This document shows, one piece after another, positions 52,317-61,105 of a DNA stretch of 64,000 bases. A program made the translations under genes and the position numbers. Numbering within the stretch: the first letter of the stretch is position 1; every line of letters starts with the position of its first letter. Under the pieces are notes generated by a model that was not told the origin of the DNA, searched no databases, and was given only the letters and a program-made list of their open reading frames with translations. Origin of the DNA: Coriobacteriia bacterium (GTDB lineage: Bacteria; Actinomycetota; Coriobacteriia; Coriobacteriales; Atopobiaceae); the NCBI GenBank assembly GCA_030530145.1, contig JAUMVN010000005.1:1-64000 (forward strand), given 5' to 3'.

Positions 52317-53015
52317 ATGGCAGCAGCGGGCATCGGCGTCGACATGCTCGAGATCTCGCGCATGGAGCGCGTCATCGAGCGCCGCCCCAACTTCCTGCGC
52401 CGCGTCTTCACCGAGGAGGAGCGCGCCTACTGCGAACGCTCCGCCCGCCCGGCCGAGCACTACGCCGCCCGCTGGGCTGCCCGCGAAGCCGTGGTCAAGG
52501 CCCTCGGCTGCGGCTTCGGCAATGGCGTGGGGATCCGTGACGTGAGCGTCGTGCGCGACGAGCGCGGAGCCGTCCGCGCCCAGCTCACGGGCGGTGCGGC
52601 CAAGGTCGCCTTGGAGAAAGGCGTCGTCGAGGTCGCGCTCTCCATCAGCTATACGCGTGAGGTGGCCGTCGCCAACGCCGTGGCCGTGACCGAGGCGGTC
52701 AAGCCCAAGGTCGACGCCAAAGCGGACGCCGCCCGCGCGCTCGCCGCGAGCTTCCGCGAGGCGAAGAGCGTCCTCGACGAGCTCGAGCGCGTCGAGGACG
52801 CGCAGATGCAGCTGCCGCTCGAGCAGGTGGGCGCCGACACGACGGCGGTCGCGGCGAGCGGCGTGGCCGACCTGCGCGCGTCGGCGGAGCGCGCGGCGTC
52901 GTCGCAGGCGGCCACCGCCCCAAACCAGGCGTTCCCCGCGGGCTTCTCGCCGGCCGAGCCGACGGCGACGCCCTTGCCCGCCGAAACCGAACCGCAGCCT
53001 TCCACGAAGGAGTAG
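52317..53015 (+). CDS. acpS: Holo-[acyl-carrier-protein] synthase with a long C-terminal extension
   Basis: 232 residues. The first ~125 are a normal AcpS: GIGVDMLEISRM with Asp9 and AAREAVVKALG with Glu57, the Mg2+ ligands that position CoA for transfer of phosphopantetheine to ACP. About 105 further residues are predicted helical, rich in Ala, Glu, Thr and Pro, and match no domain I know; AcpS is usually ~120 residues. GGGGGCGAGG precedes the ATG at 52317. It runs directly into nnr, 4 bp downstream. Confidence 0.9.
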   Translation: MAAAGIGVDMLEISRMERVIERRPNFLRRVFTEEERAYCERSARPAEHYAARWAAREAVVKALGCGFGNGVGIRDVSVVRDERGAVRAQLTGGAAKVALEKGVVEVALSISYTREVAVANAVAVTEAVKPKVDAKADAARALAASFREAKSVLDELERVEDAQMQLPLEQVGADTTAVAASGVADLRASAERAASSQAATAPNQAFPAGFSPAEPTATPLPAETEPQPSTKE

Positions 53016-53019
53016 CCAT

Positions 53020-54636
53020 ATGCAGCCAGTGCTCAACATCGAGGATATCAAGCGCGTCGAGGTCGACCTCACGCGCGTCGGCGTGAGCGTGTCCGAGCTC
53101 ATGCACCGCGCCGGGTGCGCCGTTGCCCAGGAGGTCCTGGAGCTCGGCGCCTCCAACGTCGTGGTCTTCTGCGGCATGGGCAACAACGGCGGCGACGGCT
53201 GGGTCTGCGCCGAGGCGCTTCTTTCCAGGGGCGTGTCCGTCAAGGCCGTGACGCCGATCGAGATCGACCAGCTTCCCGGCGACCTTGCCCGACAGGTGGC
53301 CCAGAGCGCGGCGCGCTCCGGCGTCCCCACCATCGTCGGTCCCTCGCGCGAAGAGGTGAACGAGGCCCTCGCCGACGCGGACACCGTGGTCGACTGCATG
53401 CTCGGCACCGGTTTCCACGGCAAGGTTCGCACGCCGTTCGACATCTGGATCGAGTGCATCAATGCGTCGAGCGCGCGAGTTGTCTCCGTCGACGTCCCGA
53501 GCGGCCTCTCCGCCCAGTCGGGCCTCGCGGAGGGCGGCTGCGTCTTCGCCGACATGACGGTCACGATGATCGCGCTCAAGCCCGGGCTTCTTGCCGACAC
53601 GGGCCGCGACGCGTGCGGTGTCATCGTCGTGGCGCCCCTGGCCGAGCAGACCGAGCGCCTCGTGGTCGAGGCCGACCCCGTGGCATGGCGCACCGACCTG
53701 GCCGACTACCTCAGCGTGGTCAGCGAGCCGTCCGCCGCGCAGGATAAGTTCAGCCGCGGCTCCGTGCTCGTGGTCGGCGGCTCCTCGCGCTTCATCGGCG
53801 CGCCCATCATGGCCGCCCGCGCCGCGGCCCGCGCCGGCGCCGGCTACGTGACCCTGGCCGTCCCCGCGACCATCGTTCCCATCGTGCAGTCCCACCTGCT
53901 GGAGATCCCCGTCGTCGGCCTGCCGTGCGATGTCGACGGCGTGCTTACCGCGGACGCCGCCGAGAAGGTCGTCGCGCTCGCCGAGCACAACGCGGCCACG
54001 CTCATCGGCCCAGGCATGCGGGTGGCCGGCGGCCCCGTGGCCTGCGTGAGCGCGCTTCTTCGCAGTGAGTGCCCGCTCGTGGTGGACGCCGACGGCCTGA
54101 ACTGCCTCGCGCGCCTGACCGAGAACAACATCACCGAGTTCCCGGACCTCACGCGCCGAGACGCGCCGCTCATCCTCACGCCGCACCGCAAGGAGCTCGG
54201 GCGCCTCGTCGGGCGCGCGGACAACCCGCCCGCGAGCCTCGAGGAGCAGCTCGAGTGCGCACGCGAGATTATCTGGACCGACGGCGGCTCTGACCTGGTC
54301 GTGGTTGCCAAGGGCAGCGCGACCGGCTGCGTCGGCGTCGATAAGGCCGTCCTCCCCAAGCCCGGCCCCTCGGCGCTGGCCACGGCCGGCTCCGGCGACG
54401 TCCTTGCCGGTATGATGGCGAGCTACCTCGCGCAGTCCCACGGCGCCGCGCTCGACCTGCCGCTCATGGCTGCGCTCGTCTGCGAGGTGCACGGCTATGC
54501 GGGCACGCTCGCCGTCGAGGCGTACGGCACCCGCGGCGTCGTGGCGGGGGACCTGATCGACCGCATCGGGCTCGCGGCGGACGTGATCGAGGAGCACGCG
54601 TTTATCCCCAGCGGCGCGGCCGACGCGCAGGCATAG
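53020..54636 (+). CDS. nnr: Bifunctional NAD(P)H-hydrate repair enzyme
   Basis: 538 residues. The N-terminal half is the NAD(P)HX epimerase (GMGNNGGDGWVCAEAL), and the C-terminal half is the ADP/ATP-dependent dehydratase (ribokinase-like, with GSSRFIGAPIMAARAA, VDADGLNCL and TAGSGDVLAGM). Together they restore hydrated NAD(P)H. AAGGAG lies before the ATG. It sits in a housekeeping cluster acpS-nnr-alr, an order also known in other bacteria. Confidence 0.94.
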   Translation: MQPVLNIEDIKRVEVDLTRVGVSVSELMHRAGCAVAQEVLELGASNVVVFCGMGNNGGDGWVCAEALLSRGVSVKAVTPIEIDQLPGDLARQVAQSAARSGVPTIVGPSREEVNEALADADTVVDCMLGTGFHGKVRTPFDIWIECINASSARVVSVDVPSGLSAQSGLAEGGCVFADMTVTMIALKPGLLADTGRDACGVIVVAPLAEQTERLVVEADPVAWRTDLADYLSVVSEPSAAQDKFSRGSVLVVGGSSRFIGAPIMAARAAARAGAGYVTLAVPATIVPIVQSHLLEIPVVGLPCDVDGVLTADAAEKVVALAEHNAATLIGPGMRVAGGPVACVSALLRSECPLVVDADGLNCLARLTENNITEFPDLTRRDAPLILTPHRKELGRLVGRADNPPASLEEQLECAREIIWTDGGSDLVVVAKGSATGCVGVDKAVLPKPGPSALATAGSGDVLAGMMASYLAQSHGAALDLPLMAALVCEVHGYAGTLAVEAYGTRGVVAGDLIDRIGLAADVIEEHAFIPSGAADAQA

Positions 54637-54766
54637 GGGCTGAGCGGCGGGCTCGCGGCCAGGCTCGCGGGCCCGCCGGCTTGGCGTCGCACAGACCCGC
54701 GCCGGTCCGCCCGTCGACTCGCGTTGGCGGCGATAAGCCCTTCTCGGCGCTTGGAAGGAGCGTTCG

Positions 54767-55927
54767 ATGGTAAAGAAGATATGCCCCGACGACCGGTGGG
54801 CCTGGGTAGAGATAGACCTCTCGGCACTGCGCCGGAACACGACCGCCTTCAAGCGCCGCCTTTCCCGCGGCGTGAAGATGATGTGCGTGGTCAAGGCCGA
54901 CGCCTATGGTCACGGGGCTGTTCGCTGCGTCAACGCCATGCACACCGCGGGGGCCGATCAGTTCGCCGTCGCGACCGTCGCCGAGGGCGTCGCCCTGCGC
55001 GACGCGGGCATCGAGTGGCCGATCCTCATCCTTTCCCAGCCGCCGATCCAAAGTGTGCAGACGCTCGTCGAACGCGACCTGATGCCGTGCGTCTATGAGC
55101 CCGACTTCGCCCTCGCGCTCGGGGAGGCCGCCGCGGCCGCCGGGCGCGTGGCCAAGTACCACCTGATCGTGGACACGGGCATGACGCGCATCGGCGTGGC
55201 GCCTTCCGAGGCGGTCGAGCTGCGCCGGACCATCGACTTCCACCGCGGCATCGAGTGCGCGGGCACCCTGACGCACTTCGCCACCGCCGATGTCCTCGAC
55301 GACTGGGATTTCGCCCTCCAGCTCAACCGTTTCCGCAATGCGGTGCAGGCCATCCACGACGCCGGGATGGAGACCGGCCTCGTGCATTGCAACAACACGC
55401 CGGCGACGATCCTGCATCAGGAGTGCCAGTTCGACATGTGCCGCGTGGGGATCGGACTTTACGGCCTGCAGCCGGCCGAGACGACGATCGGCGCCATCGA
55501 CCTCGAGCCCGTGATGAGCGTGCGCGGGCGCGTGACGCGCGCCGTGTACCCCGAGGTCGGAGCGGGCGTCGGCTACGGTATGACGTATCGCGTGCCCAAG
55601 CGCAACATTCAGATTGCCACGGTGCCCATCGGCTATGCGGACGGTCTTTCGCGCACGCTGTCCAACAACATGGACGTCATCGTGGGCGGCCGGCGCGTGC
55701 CGCAGGTGGGCAACATCTGCATGGATCAGTTCATGTTCGCGGTGGACGTGAACACGACGCGCACGTATTGCCCGATGCCCGAGGTGCGCGAGGGGGACGT
55801 CGTCACCCTTATCGGCGTCGACGGCGACGAGCGCGTGACGGCCGACGAGATGGCGCAGCTGCGCGGCACCATCAACTACGAGGTGGTCTGCGACTTCGGC
55901 CTGCGCCTTCAGAAGATCTACGTCTAA
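54767..55927 (+). CDS. alr: Alanine racemase
   Basis: 386 residues. The PLP lysine is Lys43 in VVKADAYGHG, and the second catalytic residue is Tyr270 in GVGYGMTY. It makes D-alanine for peptidoglycan. GGAAGGAG lies before the ATG at 54767. The UDG gene begins 10 bp after its stop, so it is probably co-transcribed with the following genes. Confidence 0.96.
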   Translation: MVKKICPDDRWAWVEIDLSALRRNTTAFKRRLSRGVKMMCVVKADAYGHGAVRCVNAMHTAGADQFAVATVAEGVALRDAGIEWPILILSQPPIQSVQTLVERDLMPCVYEPDFALALGEAAAAAGRVAKYHLIVDTGMTRIGVAPSEAVELRRTIDFHRGIECAGTLTHFATADVLDDWDFALQLNRFRNAVQAIHDAGMETGLVHCNNTPATILHQECQFDMCRVGIGLYGLQPAETTIGAIDLEPVMSVRGRVTRAVYPEVGAGVGYGMTYRVPKRNIQIATVPIGYADGLSRTLSNNMDVIVGGRRVPQVGNICMDQFMFAVDVNTTRTYCPMPEVREGDVVTLIGVDGDERVTADEMAQLRGTINYEVVCDFGLRLQKIYV

Positions 55928-55936
55928 GGGGCTCGT

Positions 55937-56602
55937 ATGGGCGTCATGCAGATTCCCGGTCATGTGCACCAGAAGCCGCGCGAGGTCTCGCTGGACGAGA
56001 TCCGCTCCTTTATGGGCAACTGCCAGCTGTGCCCGCTCGGCTCCACCCGCACGAACCTCGTGTTCGGGGTAGGCAACCCGCGCGCGCGGGTGATGTTCGT
56101 CGGCGAGGGGCCCGGACGCAACGAGGACCTTCAGGGCGAGCCGTTCGTCGGCGCGGCGGGCCACAAGCTCGATGCCCTTCTTAGCTGCGCCGGGCTCACG
56201 CGGCGGGAGATCTACATCGCGAACGTGATCAAGTGCCGGCCTCCGGGAAACCGCAACCCCAAGCCCGAGGAGATCACGGCGTGCTCGCCCTTCCTGCGCG
56301 AGCAGATTCGCAGCGTCTGGCCCGACGTCATCGTCTGCCTGGGCAACTTTGCTTCGCAGTTCGTCCTGCGCACCAATAAAGGCGTTATGAGCCTGCGCGG
56401 ACAGCTTCACCAGGCGGGCCACTTCGTCGTATGCCCGACCTTCCATCCCGCGGCGTGCATTTATCACCAAGAGTGGGAGCCGTTGCTCGTGCAGGACCTG
56501 CAGATGGTGGGGGAGTGGCTCGCCGCGCACCCCGTTTTGGCGGAGGCGTCGACCCCCTCGGGCTCGGTCGCGGCCTCACAGACCCAAGGAGGGACCCGAT
56601 GA
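55937..56602 (+). CDS. Uracil-DNA glycosylase, family 4 (iron-sulfur)
   Basis: 221 residues. It removes uracil from DNA. The GEGPGRNED motif and the cysteines Cys29, Cys32, Cys100 and Cys116 ([4Fe-4S] ligands) define family 4. The conserved HP of TFHPAA lies near the C-terminus, followed by a tail of ~30 residues. Its stop overlaps the tsaE start (ATGA). Confidence 0.92.
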   Translation: MGVMQIPGHVHQKPREVSLDEIRSFMGNCQLCPLGSTRTNLVFGVGNPRARVMFVGEGPGRNEDLQGEPFVGAAGHKLDALLSCAGLTRREIYIANVIKCRPPGNRNPKPEEITACSPFLREQIRSVWPDVIVCLGNFASQFVLRTNKGVMSLRGQLHQAGHFVVCPTFHPAACIYHQEWEPLLVQDLQMVGEWLAAHPVLAEASTPSGSVAASQTQGGTR

Positions 56603-57039
56603 AGACCCCGCAGCATTTCGTGAGCCGTTCCCAGGCCGAGACCATCGCCGTCGGCGAGCGGCTTGGCCGTGAGCTCGAGGCCGGCGACGTCCTTGTGCTC
56701 ACGGGCGACCTCGGAGCCGGGAAGACGCAGCTCACCAAGGGCATCGCCGCGGCGCTCGGATGCGAAGGGGACGTCACAAGCCCGACCTTCACCATCGAGA
56801 TGGTCTACGAGGGCGGACGCCTGCCGCTCTACCACTTCGACCTGTATCGCCTGGACGACGCCGGGCAGCTTGAGGATATCGGGCTCTACGACGTGCTCGG
56901 CGCCGACGGGGTGTGCGTCATCGAGTGGGGCGAGCAGTTCGCCGACGAGCTCGGCGACTACGTGAGCGTGCGCGTGACGCGCCTCGACGAGGAAGCCGAG
57001 CCCGGGCAGGAGCCCCCGCGCGCCATCGACGTCGAGTAG
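56599..57039 (+). CDS. tsaE: tRNA t6A biosynthesis ATPase TsaE
   Basis: 146 residues. Walker A GDLGAGKTQ, then SPTF and HFDLYRL as in all TsaE, with CVIEWGEQF. It drives the TsaB-TsaD complex in threonylcarbamoylation of tRNA A37. AAGGAGGGA precedes the ATG, which overlaps the glycosylase stop. The partner fusion protein is encoded about 4 kb downstream. Confidence 0.95.
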   Translation: MKTPQHFVSRSQAETIAVGERLGRELEAGDVLVLTGDLGAGKTQLTKGIAAALGCEGDVTSPTFTIEMVYEGGRLPLYHFDLYRLDDAGQLEDIGLYDVLGADGVCVIEWGEQFADELGDYVSVRVTRLDEEAEPGQEPPRAIDVE

Positions 57040-57051
57040 CGTCGTTCTGCC

Positions 57052-57276
57052 TGCGAGGTTTTGCCCTTAGTGCGACGTAGAAGCATGGTGACTGCAAGGT
57101 TTTGCCCTTCGTGCAGCGTAGTATTCGGTCTCGGTGGGCTTTTCCCGCCCTTTAGCGGCTTCGCCAACTGCGGTTTTGCCCATTGGGGTCACGCGAGGCC
57201 AGGAATCTACGCTGCACGAAGGGCAAAACCTTGCACTGAAGGCCTCGCTACGTCGCACGAAGGGCAAAACCTTGCA
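57052..57276. repeat. Palindromic element C, copy 2
   Basis: Two forward repeats (57052-57079, 57093-57120) and two inverted ones (57208-57235, 57249-57276). The inner pair carries GCAGCGTA/TACGCTGC while the outer pair carries GCGACGTA/TACGTCGC, so each stem keeps its own pairing. The tip has TGGGCTTTT (57135) and GCCAACTG. It fills the gap between tsaE and the Fur gene. Confidence 0.92.
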
Positions 57277-57321
57277 GGACGAGTTGCCTGCGGCTAACTA
57301 AATAGTAGAAATTCCCTATTG

Positions 57322-57344
57322 ATAACCATTCCTAATAAGGTTAT
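57322..57344. promoter_or_regulatory. Fur/PerR-type operator candidate
   Basis: ATAACC (57322) and GGTTAT (57339) are inverted around an AT-rich centre in the region 46-68 bp before the Fur-family start codon. AT-rich inverted repeats of this kind are bound by PerR/Fur proteins. Confidence 0.55.
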
Positions 57345-57389
57345 AGTTACCTCAGCAAGCAGGAGGACGTCGATGTAGGGGGTGACCGG

Positions 57390-57812
57390 ATGAGCGCGCG
57401 CAACACCGTTCAGCGAACGATTGTGCTCGACGCCTTGCGCAGCCTGGCCAATCATCCCACCGCCGACGAGGTCTTCGATGCGGTCCACGCAGAGCACCCG
57501 AGCATCAGCAAGGCAACGGTCTACCGCCTGCTCAACAAGCTCTCCAAGGACGGGGACGCGCTCAAGGTAAAGATCAACAACGGGGCCGACCACTTCGATC
57601 ACCAGACGTTCTCGCACTACCATATCCGCTGCAGGGAGTGCGGCCGGGTCGAAGACGTGCTCATTCCCGTTTTAACAACGGTCGACTGCGACGCCGCGAA
57701 GCTTTCGGGGTATCAAAACATCAGCCATACCCTTCAGTTCGACGGTGTTTGCCCTGCTTGCCAAGGGGCGGGCGCCGGCGCCGATGCGCCGCCCGCCCAG
57801 AACGCCGAGTAA
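57390..57812 (+). CDS. Fur-family regulator, probably PerR-like
   Basis: 140 residues. Winged helix with HPTADEVFDAVHAEHPSISKATVYRLLNKL; zinc cysteines Cys81, Cys84, Cys121 and Cys124 (CREC, CPAC). The metal-sensing HFDHQTFSHYHIRC segment supports the family. The next gene is a rubrerythrin, which makes peroxide sensing more likely than iron uptake control. GGGGGTG precedes the ATG. The last ~15 residues are Ala-rich and poorly conserved. Confidence 0.88.
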   Translation: MSARNTVQRTIVLDALRSLANHPTADEVFDAVHAEHPSISKATVYRLLNKLSKDGDALKVKINNGADHFDHQTFSHYHIRCRECGRVEDVLIPVLTTVDCDAAKLSGYQNISHTLQFDGVCPACQGAGAGADAPPAQNAE

Positions 57813-57908
57813 CGGCTTCACCGGACCGCGATGGGAGCGGGCCGTAAGCATAGTGAAGAGGATGGCGGCGCTATGGGGGCGCCGCCGAACAAAGAGAGAG
57901 GAACCATC

Positions 57909-58496
57909 ATGGACAAGTGGGTCTGCAAGGTCTGCGGTTACATCTACGAGGGCGAGGAGCCTCCCGCGGAGTGCCCCGTCTGCCACGCCCCGGCAAAGAT
58001 GTTCGAGAAGGTCGAGGGCGAGCTTGAGCTCGCCGCCGAGCACGAGTACGGCGTCTACGACAAGACCGTCAAGGATAACCCGGACATCTCCGACGAGGAC
58101 AAGGCCTACATCCTCGAGCAGCTCAAGGCCAACTTCACCGGCGAGTGCTCCGAGGTCGGCATGTATCTCTGCATGGCGCGCATCGCCCACCGCGAGGGCT
58201 ACCCCGAGGTCGGTCTCTACTGGGAGAAGGCCGCTTATGAGGAGGCCGAGCACGCCGCTAAGTTCGCCGAGCTCCTGGGCACCGAGCTCGAGCCGAACAT
58301 GAAGGCCACCACCAAGGACAACCTGGCCTGGCGCGTCGACTGCGAGTTCGGCGCCACCGCCGGCAAGGTGGAGCTCGCCACCTGCGCCAAGAAGAACGGC
58401 CTCGACGCCATCCACGACACCGTCCACGAGATGGCTCGCGACGAGGCGCGCCACGGCAAGGCTCTCAAGGGCCTGCTCGAGCGCTACTTCGGCTAA
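57909..58496 (+). CDS. Reverse rubrerythrin (N-terminal rubredoxin domain)
   Basis: 195 residues. A rubredoxin domain comes first (Cys6, Cys9, Cys22, Cys25), followed by a four-helix diiron domain with paired ExxH motifs ([18 protein letters not shown]). Ordinary rubrerythrins have the reverse order. It reduces hydrogen peroxide, and in some anaerobes oxygen, taking electrons through the iron centre. GAGAGAGGA precedes the ATG at 57909. It is downstream of, and likely controlled by, the Fur-family gene. Confidence 0.92.
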   Translation: MDKWVCKVCGYIYEGEEPPAECPVCHAPAKMFEKVEGELELAAEHEYGVYDKTVKDNPDISDEDKAYILEQLKANFTGECSEVGMYLCMARIAHREGYPEVGLYWEKAAYEEAEHAAKFAELLGTELEPNMKATTKDNLAWRVDCEFGATAGKVELATCAKKNGLDAIHDTVHEMARDEARHGKALKGLLERYFG

Positions 58497-58501
58497 GCCG
58501 C

Positions 58502-58942
58502 ATGGCCGGTAAGCCGAACAAAAAGGCTGCCAAGAAGGTCAAGCCCTCGGGGCCCGTCGCCACGGCGGTGCTCTGGGGGCTTGACCCCTCCTTCGGCGAG
58601 GCGGCCGGCGAGAAGGGTGATTGCGTGCGCGAGGTGCTGCGCGGCCTCGGCGTCCGCGTGCGGGTGGCCACGCCGCCGCGCCTAGGCGACCCGGCCGGAG
58701 CGTTCGCGGGGCTCGTTGGGTTCCGCCCGGCGTTCACCGACTACGTGGGGCCGGTGCCCGAGGGCGAGTTCGTGCTTCTGTGCAACATGAACGAGGCGCA
58801 GGTCAACGGGTTTATCGCAGGATGCCGGGAGGCCGGGTGCTCCGTGGGGCCGAAGGCGGTTCTTACCAAGCACAACAAGTTGTGGCCGCTCGTGCGCCTC
58901 ATCGAGGCCGTGGCGGCGGAGCACGCGCAGATGAGCAGGTAA
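58502..58942 (+). CDS. DUF3783-like protein of unknown function
   Basis: 146 residues. A basic start (KPNKKAAKKVK) precedes a compact domain with LLCNMNEAQVNGFIAGCREAG and LTKHNKLWPLVRLIEAVAAEH, resembling DUF3783, whose function is not established. The ATG at 58502 is 5 bp after the rubrerythrin stop and has a weak ribosome site, so it is probably co-expressed with rubrerythrin. A terminator follows. Confidence 0.75.
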   Translation: MAGKPNKKAAKKVKPSGPVATAVLWGLDPSFGEAAGEKGDCVREVLRGLGVRVRVATPPRLGDPAGAFAGLVGFRPAFTDYVGPVPEGEFVLLCNMNEAQVNGFIAGCREAGCSVGPKAVLTKHNKLWPLVRLIEAVAAEHAQMSR

Positions 58943-58968
58943 CGGTCTGACCGTCCGTCCGACCGCGA

Positions 58969-59006
58969 CACCACCTCGAGGCATTTCTCGCCGAGGTGGT
59001 GTTTTA
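58969..59006 (+). terminator. Terminator hairpin with flanking CACCACCTCGAG repeats
   Basis: CACCACCTCG and CGAGGTGGTG form the stem, followed by TTTTA. Two further copies of CACCACCT(C/G)GAG lie at about 59010 and 59041, so the sequence is part of a small repeat cluster. Confidence 0.75.
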
Positions 59007-59208
59007 CCCACCACCTGGAGCGCTTCAAAGCTCGATTTCGCACCACCTCGAGCCGCTGCGCAATAGCGATCTCTCCTAACCCAGCAGCCCCTCTTTGAAA
59101 GCAATCTGTAAATTCCAGCCGTTCAGCTGGCTGGAAGGGTAGTGCGGACTTGCCGGGGGAGTAGACTCTTCCTTATCTGTATTGGCTGCAGATAGGAAAG
59201 AGGTTGGT

Positions 59209-61004
59209 ATGCAGCTTAGAGAGAAATTGCTCGGGGGGGGGTTGCTCTCGTAGCTGCGCTGACGCTCGCGTTGCCCGTGAGCGCTCTGGCCGCTGAGGTC
59301 GCCAAGATCGGCGACACGTCGTATGAGACGCTTGACGCGGCCGTTGAGGCCGTGGCCTCCGATCAGCAGATCGAGCTCGTGGACGACGCCGAGCTCACTG
59401 TGGGCTATATCAAGAAGCCGGTGACCATCAACGGCGCTGGGCACGTGGTCTCGGTCCCGAACCAGGGCAACACTGGCGACGGCGATGGCCGGCTCGAGAT
59501 CCATTCCGTGCTCACCTTCAACAATGCTACGGTGAAGTTCGACAACGCCAAAGGCTGGAGCCTGGTTATGTCGAAGGAGGGCGTGCTCAACCTTAACCAG
59601 GGCGCCGACTGTTCCTTCACGAACAACGGTATTTACATGTACAACGGCGCGACCATCAACGCGGATGCGTCGAAGCTGACGGTTGACCACTGCAAGTACA
59701 CCGGCATCATGGGCGAGAAGTACGGTTTGGTCAACGCCACCAACGGCTCGCTGCTCACCATTACGAACAATTCCAGGGGCGACGGCGTCGCCAACGGCGT
59801 TGCGAGCGTGAAGCTTTCCGTCCAGGATTCCGAGCTCGTCGTCGATGGCAACGAGAACCAGGGCCTGGTCAGGGCTCCCCTGAGCCTGAGCAACTCCACG
59901 GCCTCCATTTCTGGCAACGATATCGGCATCACGGGGTATTCTGGCACCGATGTCCTCGTTATGGAGAAGGGCTCCAAGCTCACGGTGGCCGACAATAAGG
60001 GCGCCGGTATTTTCCTGTGGGGCGGCAAGGTTGACGTGCAGTCTGGTTGCGAGCTCTCCATTACCGGTACGGGTAAGAACTCGAGCTACACCCGCTTCGA
60101 TTCCGACAACGCCGACTACTACGGTGCGCTCGTCACGAACGGCAAAACCCCTGAGCGCGGCACGGTTACCTTTGCGGACGGAGCCGACGTTACCATCACG
60201 AACAACCCGCTCGGCGGCATCAACAATAAGGAGACCGTCAGCCTCGGCAACAACACCGTCGTTACCAACAACGGCGGCGAGCGTGTGCCCAACGGCGGCG
60301 GCATCTCCAACAACGGCGGCGTCATCACCGTTGCAAAGGGCGCGCAGGTCTATAACAACCATGCCGAGGACGCGGGCGACGACGTCGCCAACCTCAACGG
60401 CGGCTCCCTGACCCTGGCCGCGACGGGCTCCGGCTGGCAGCTCGACGACTGCGACCACGCCATCACCGGCTGGTTCGACGACGCCTCCGACGCCCGTTGG
60501 AACGCTCACGACAAGGACGCGGACGTCCACGTCGACGAGGTCGCCGCTGCCGCCTTCACCGACGACGTCTACCTCAAGGCGGCCCACGGCCTCGCGACGG
60601 TGGACTACAAGTGGGTCTCGACCGAGAACCCCTCCGGCGTGAACCCGCCTGCCGCCGACGAGAACCTCGAGTTCGGCTCCGCCTACACCGCCAAGGCCCA
60701 GGACAAGGCTGCCGGCTGGACCTTCGACGGCTGGTACGTCGACGAGGCCTGCACGACCAAGTGGAACGATGGTGCCGCGCTTCCCGGCAGCATGACGCTC
60801 TACGGCAAGTGGACCAAGAACGTTGACCCGACTCCGGCCCCGAACCCTGACCCGACGCCGAAGACGCCCGAACAGACGGCTTCGAAGGTCGCGAAGAAGG
60901 CCGTGCCGAAGACCGGCGACCCCGCCTCCGTCGCGTGCATCGCTGCGGCGGCGATTGCGGGCGGCTCCGCGCTTCTCGCCGCAAAGAAGATGCGCCGCAA
61001 GTAA
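59209..61004 (+). CDS. Sortase-anchored beta-helix surface protein, out of frame at a poly-G tract
   Basis: As sequenced, the ATG at 59209 (GAAAGAGG six bases upstream) runs into TAG at 59251 because the tract at 59233-59241 has nine G. With ten G the frame joins a signal peptide (GGGVALVAALTLALPVSALAAE) to the long downstream frame, giving 598 residues. The body has repeated Asn/Gly-rich short strands like a right-handed beta-helix (polymorphic outer membrane/pectate-lyase type). A Listeria-Bacteroides-like repeat (TFDGWYVDEACTTKW...LYGKWTK), a Pro-rich spacer and the sortase signal VPKTGD with membrane helix and RRK tail follow. It is probably an adhesin in the off state; assembly error is the alternative. 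Confidence 0.88.
59233..59241 (+). other. Poly-G slippage tract in the signal-peptide coding region
   Basis: Nine consecutive G eight codons after the start codon. A change of one base (to ten, or loss of two) restores the signal peptide and whole protein, which is the standard design of contingency loci. Confidence 0.85.
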
Positions 61005-61036
61005 CGCTTCTTTATAGGCCCTGAGCACCCCATGAG

Positions 61037-61065
61037 CGCCGCCGGTGGATTGTCCACCGGCGGCG
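61037..61065 (+). terminator. Hairpin after the surface-protein gene
   Basis: Perfect 13-bp stem CGCCGCCGGTGGA/TCCACCGGCGGCG with a three-base loop, followed only by TTAC. It is a probable terminator between the surface protein and the triple fusion. Confidence 0.7.
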
Positions 61066-61105
61066 TTACACTTAGGGGCGTTGAATCTGCGAAGAAGGAA
61101 TGCCC

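Noticed and set aside
59271-61004. Treating the surface protein as intact from an internal TTG/GTG start
   Set aside because: That start cuts the signal peptide in half and has no ribosome site. The complete signal peptide appears when one G is added to the tract.
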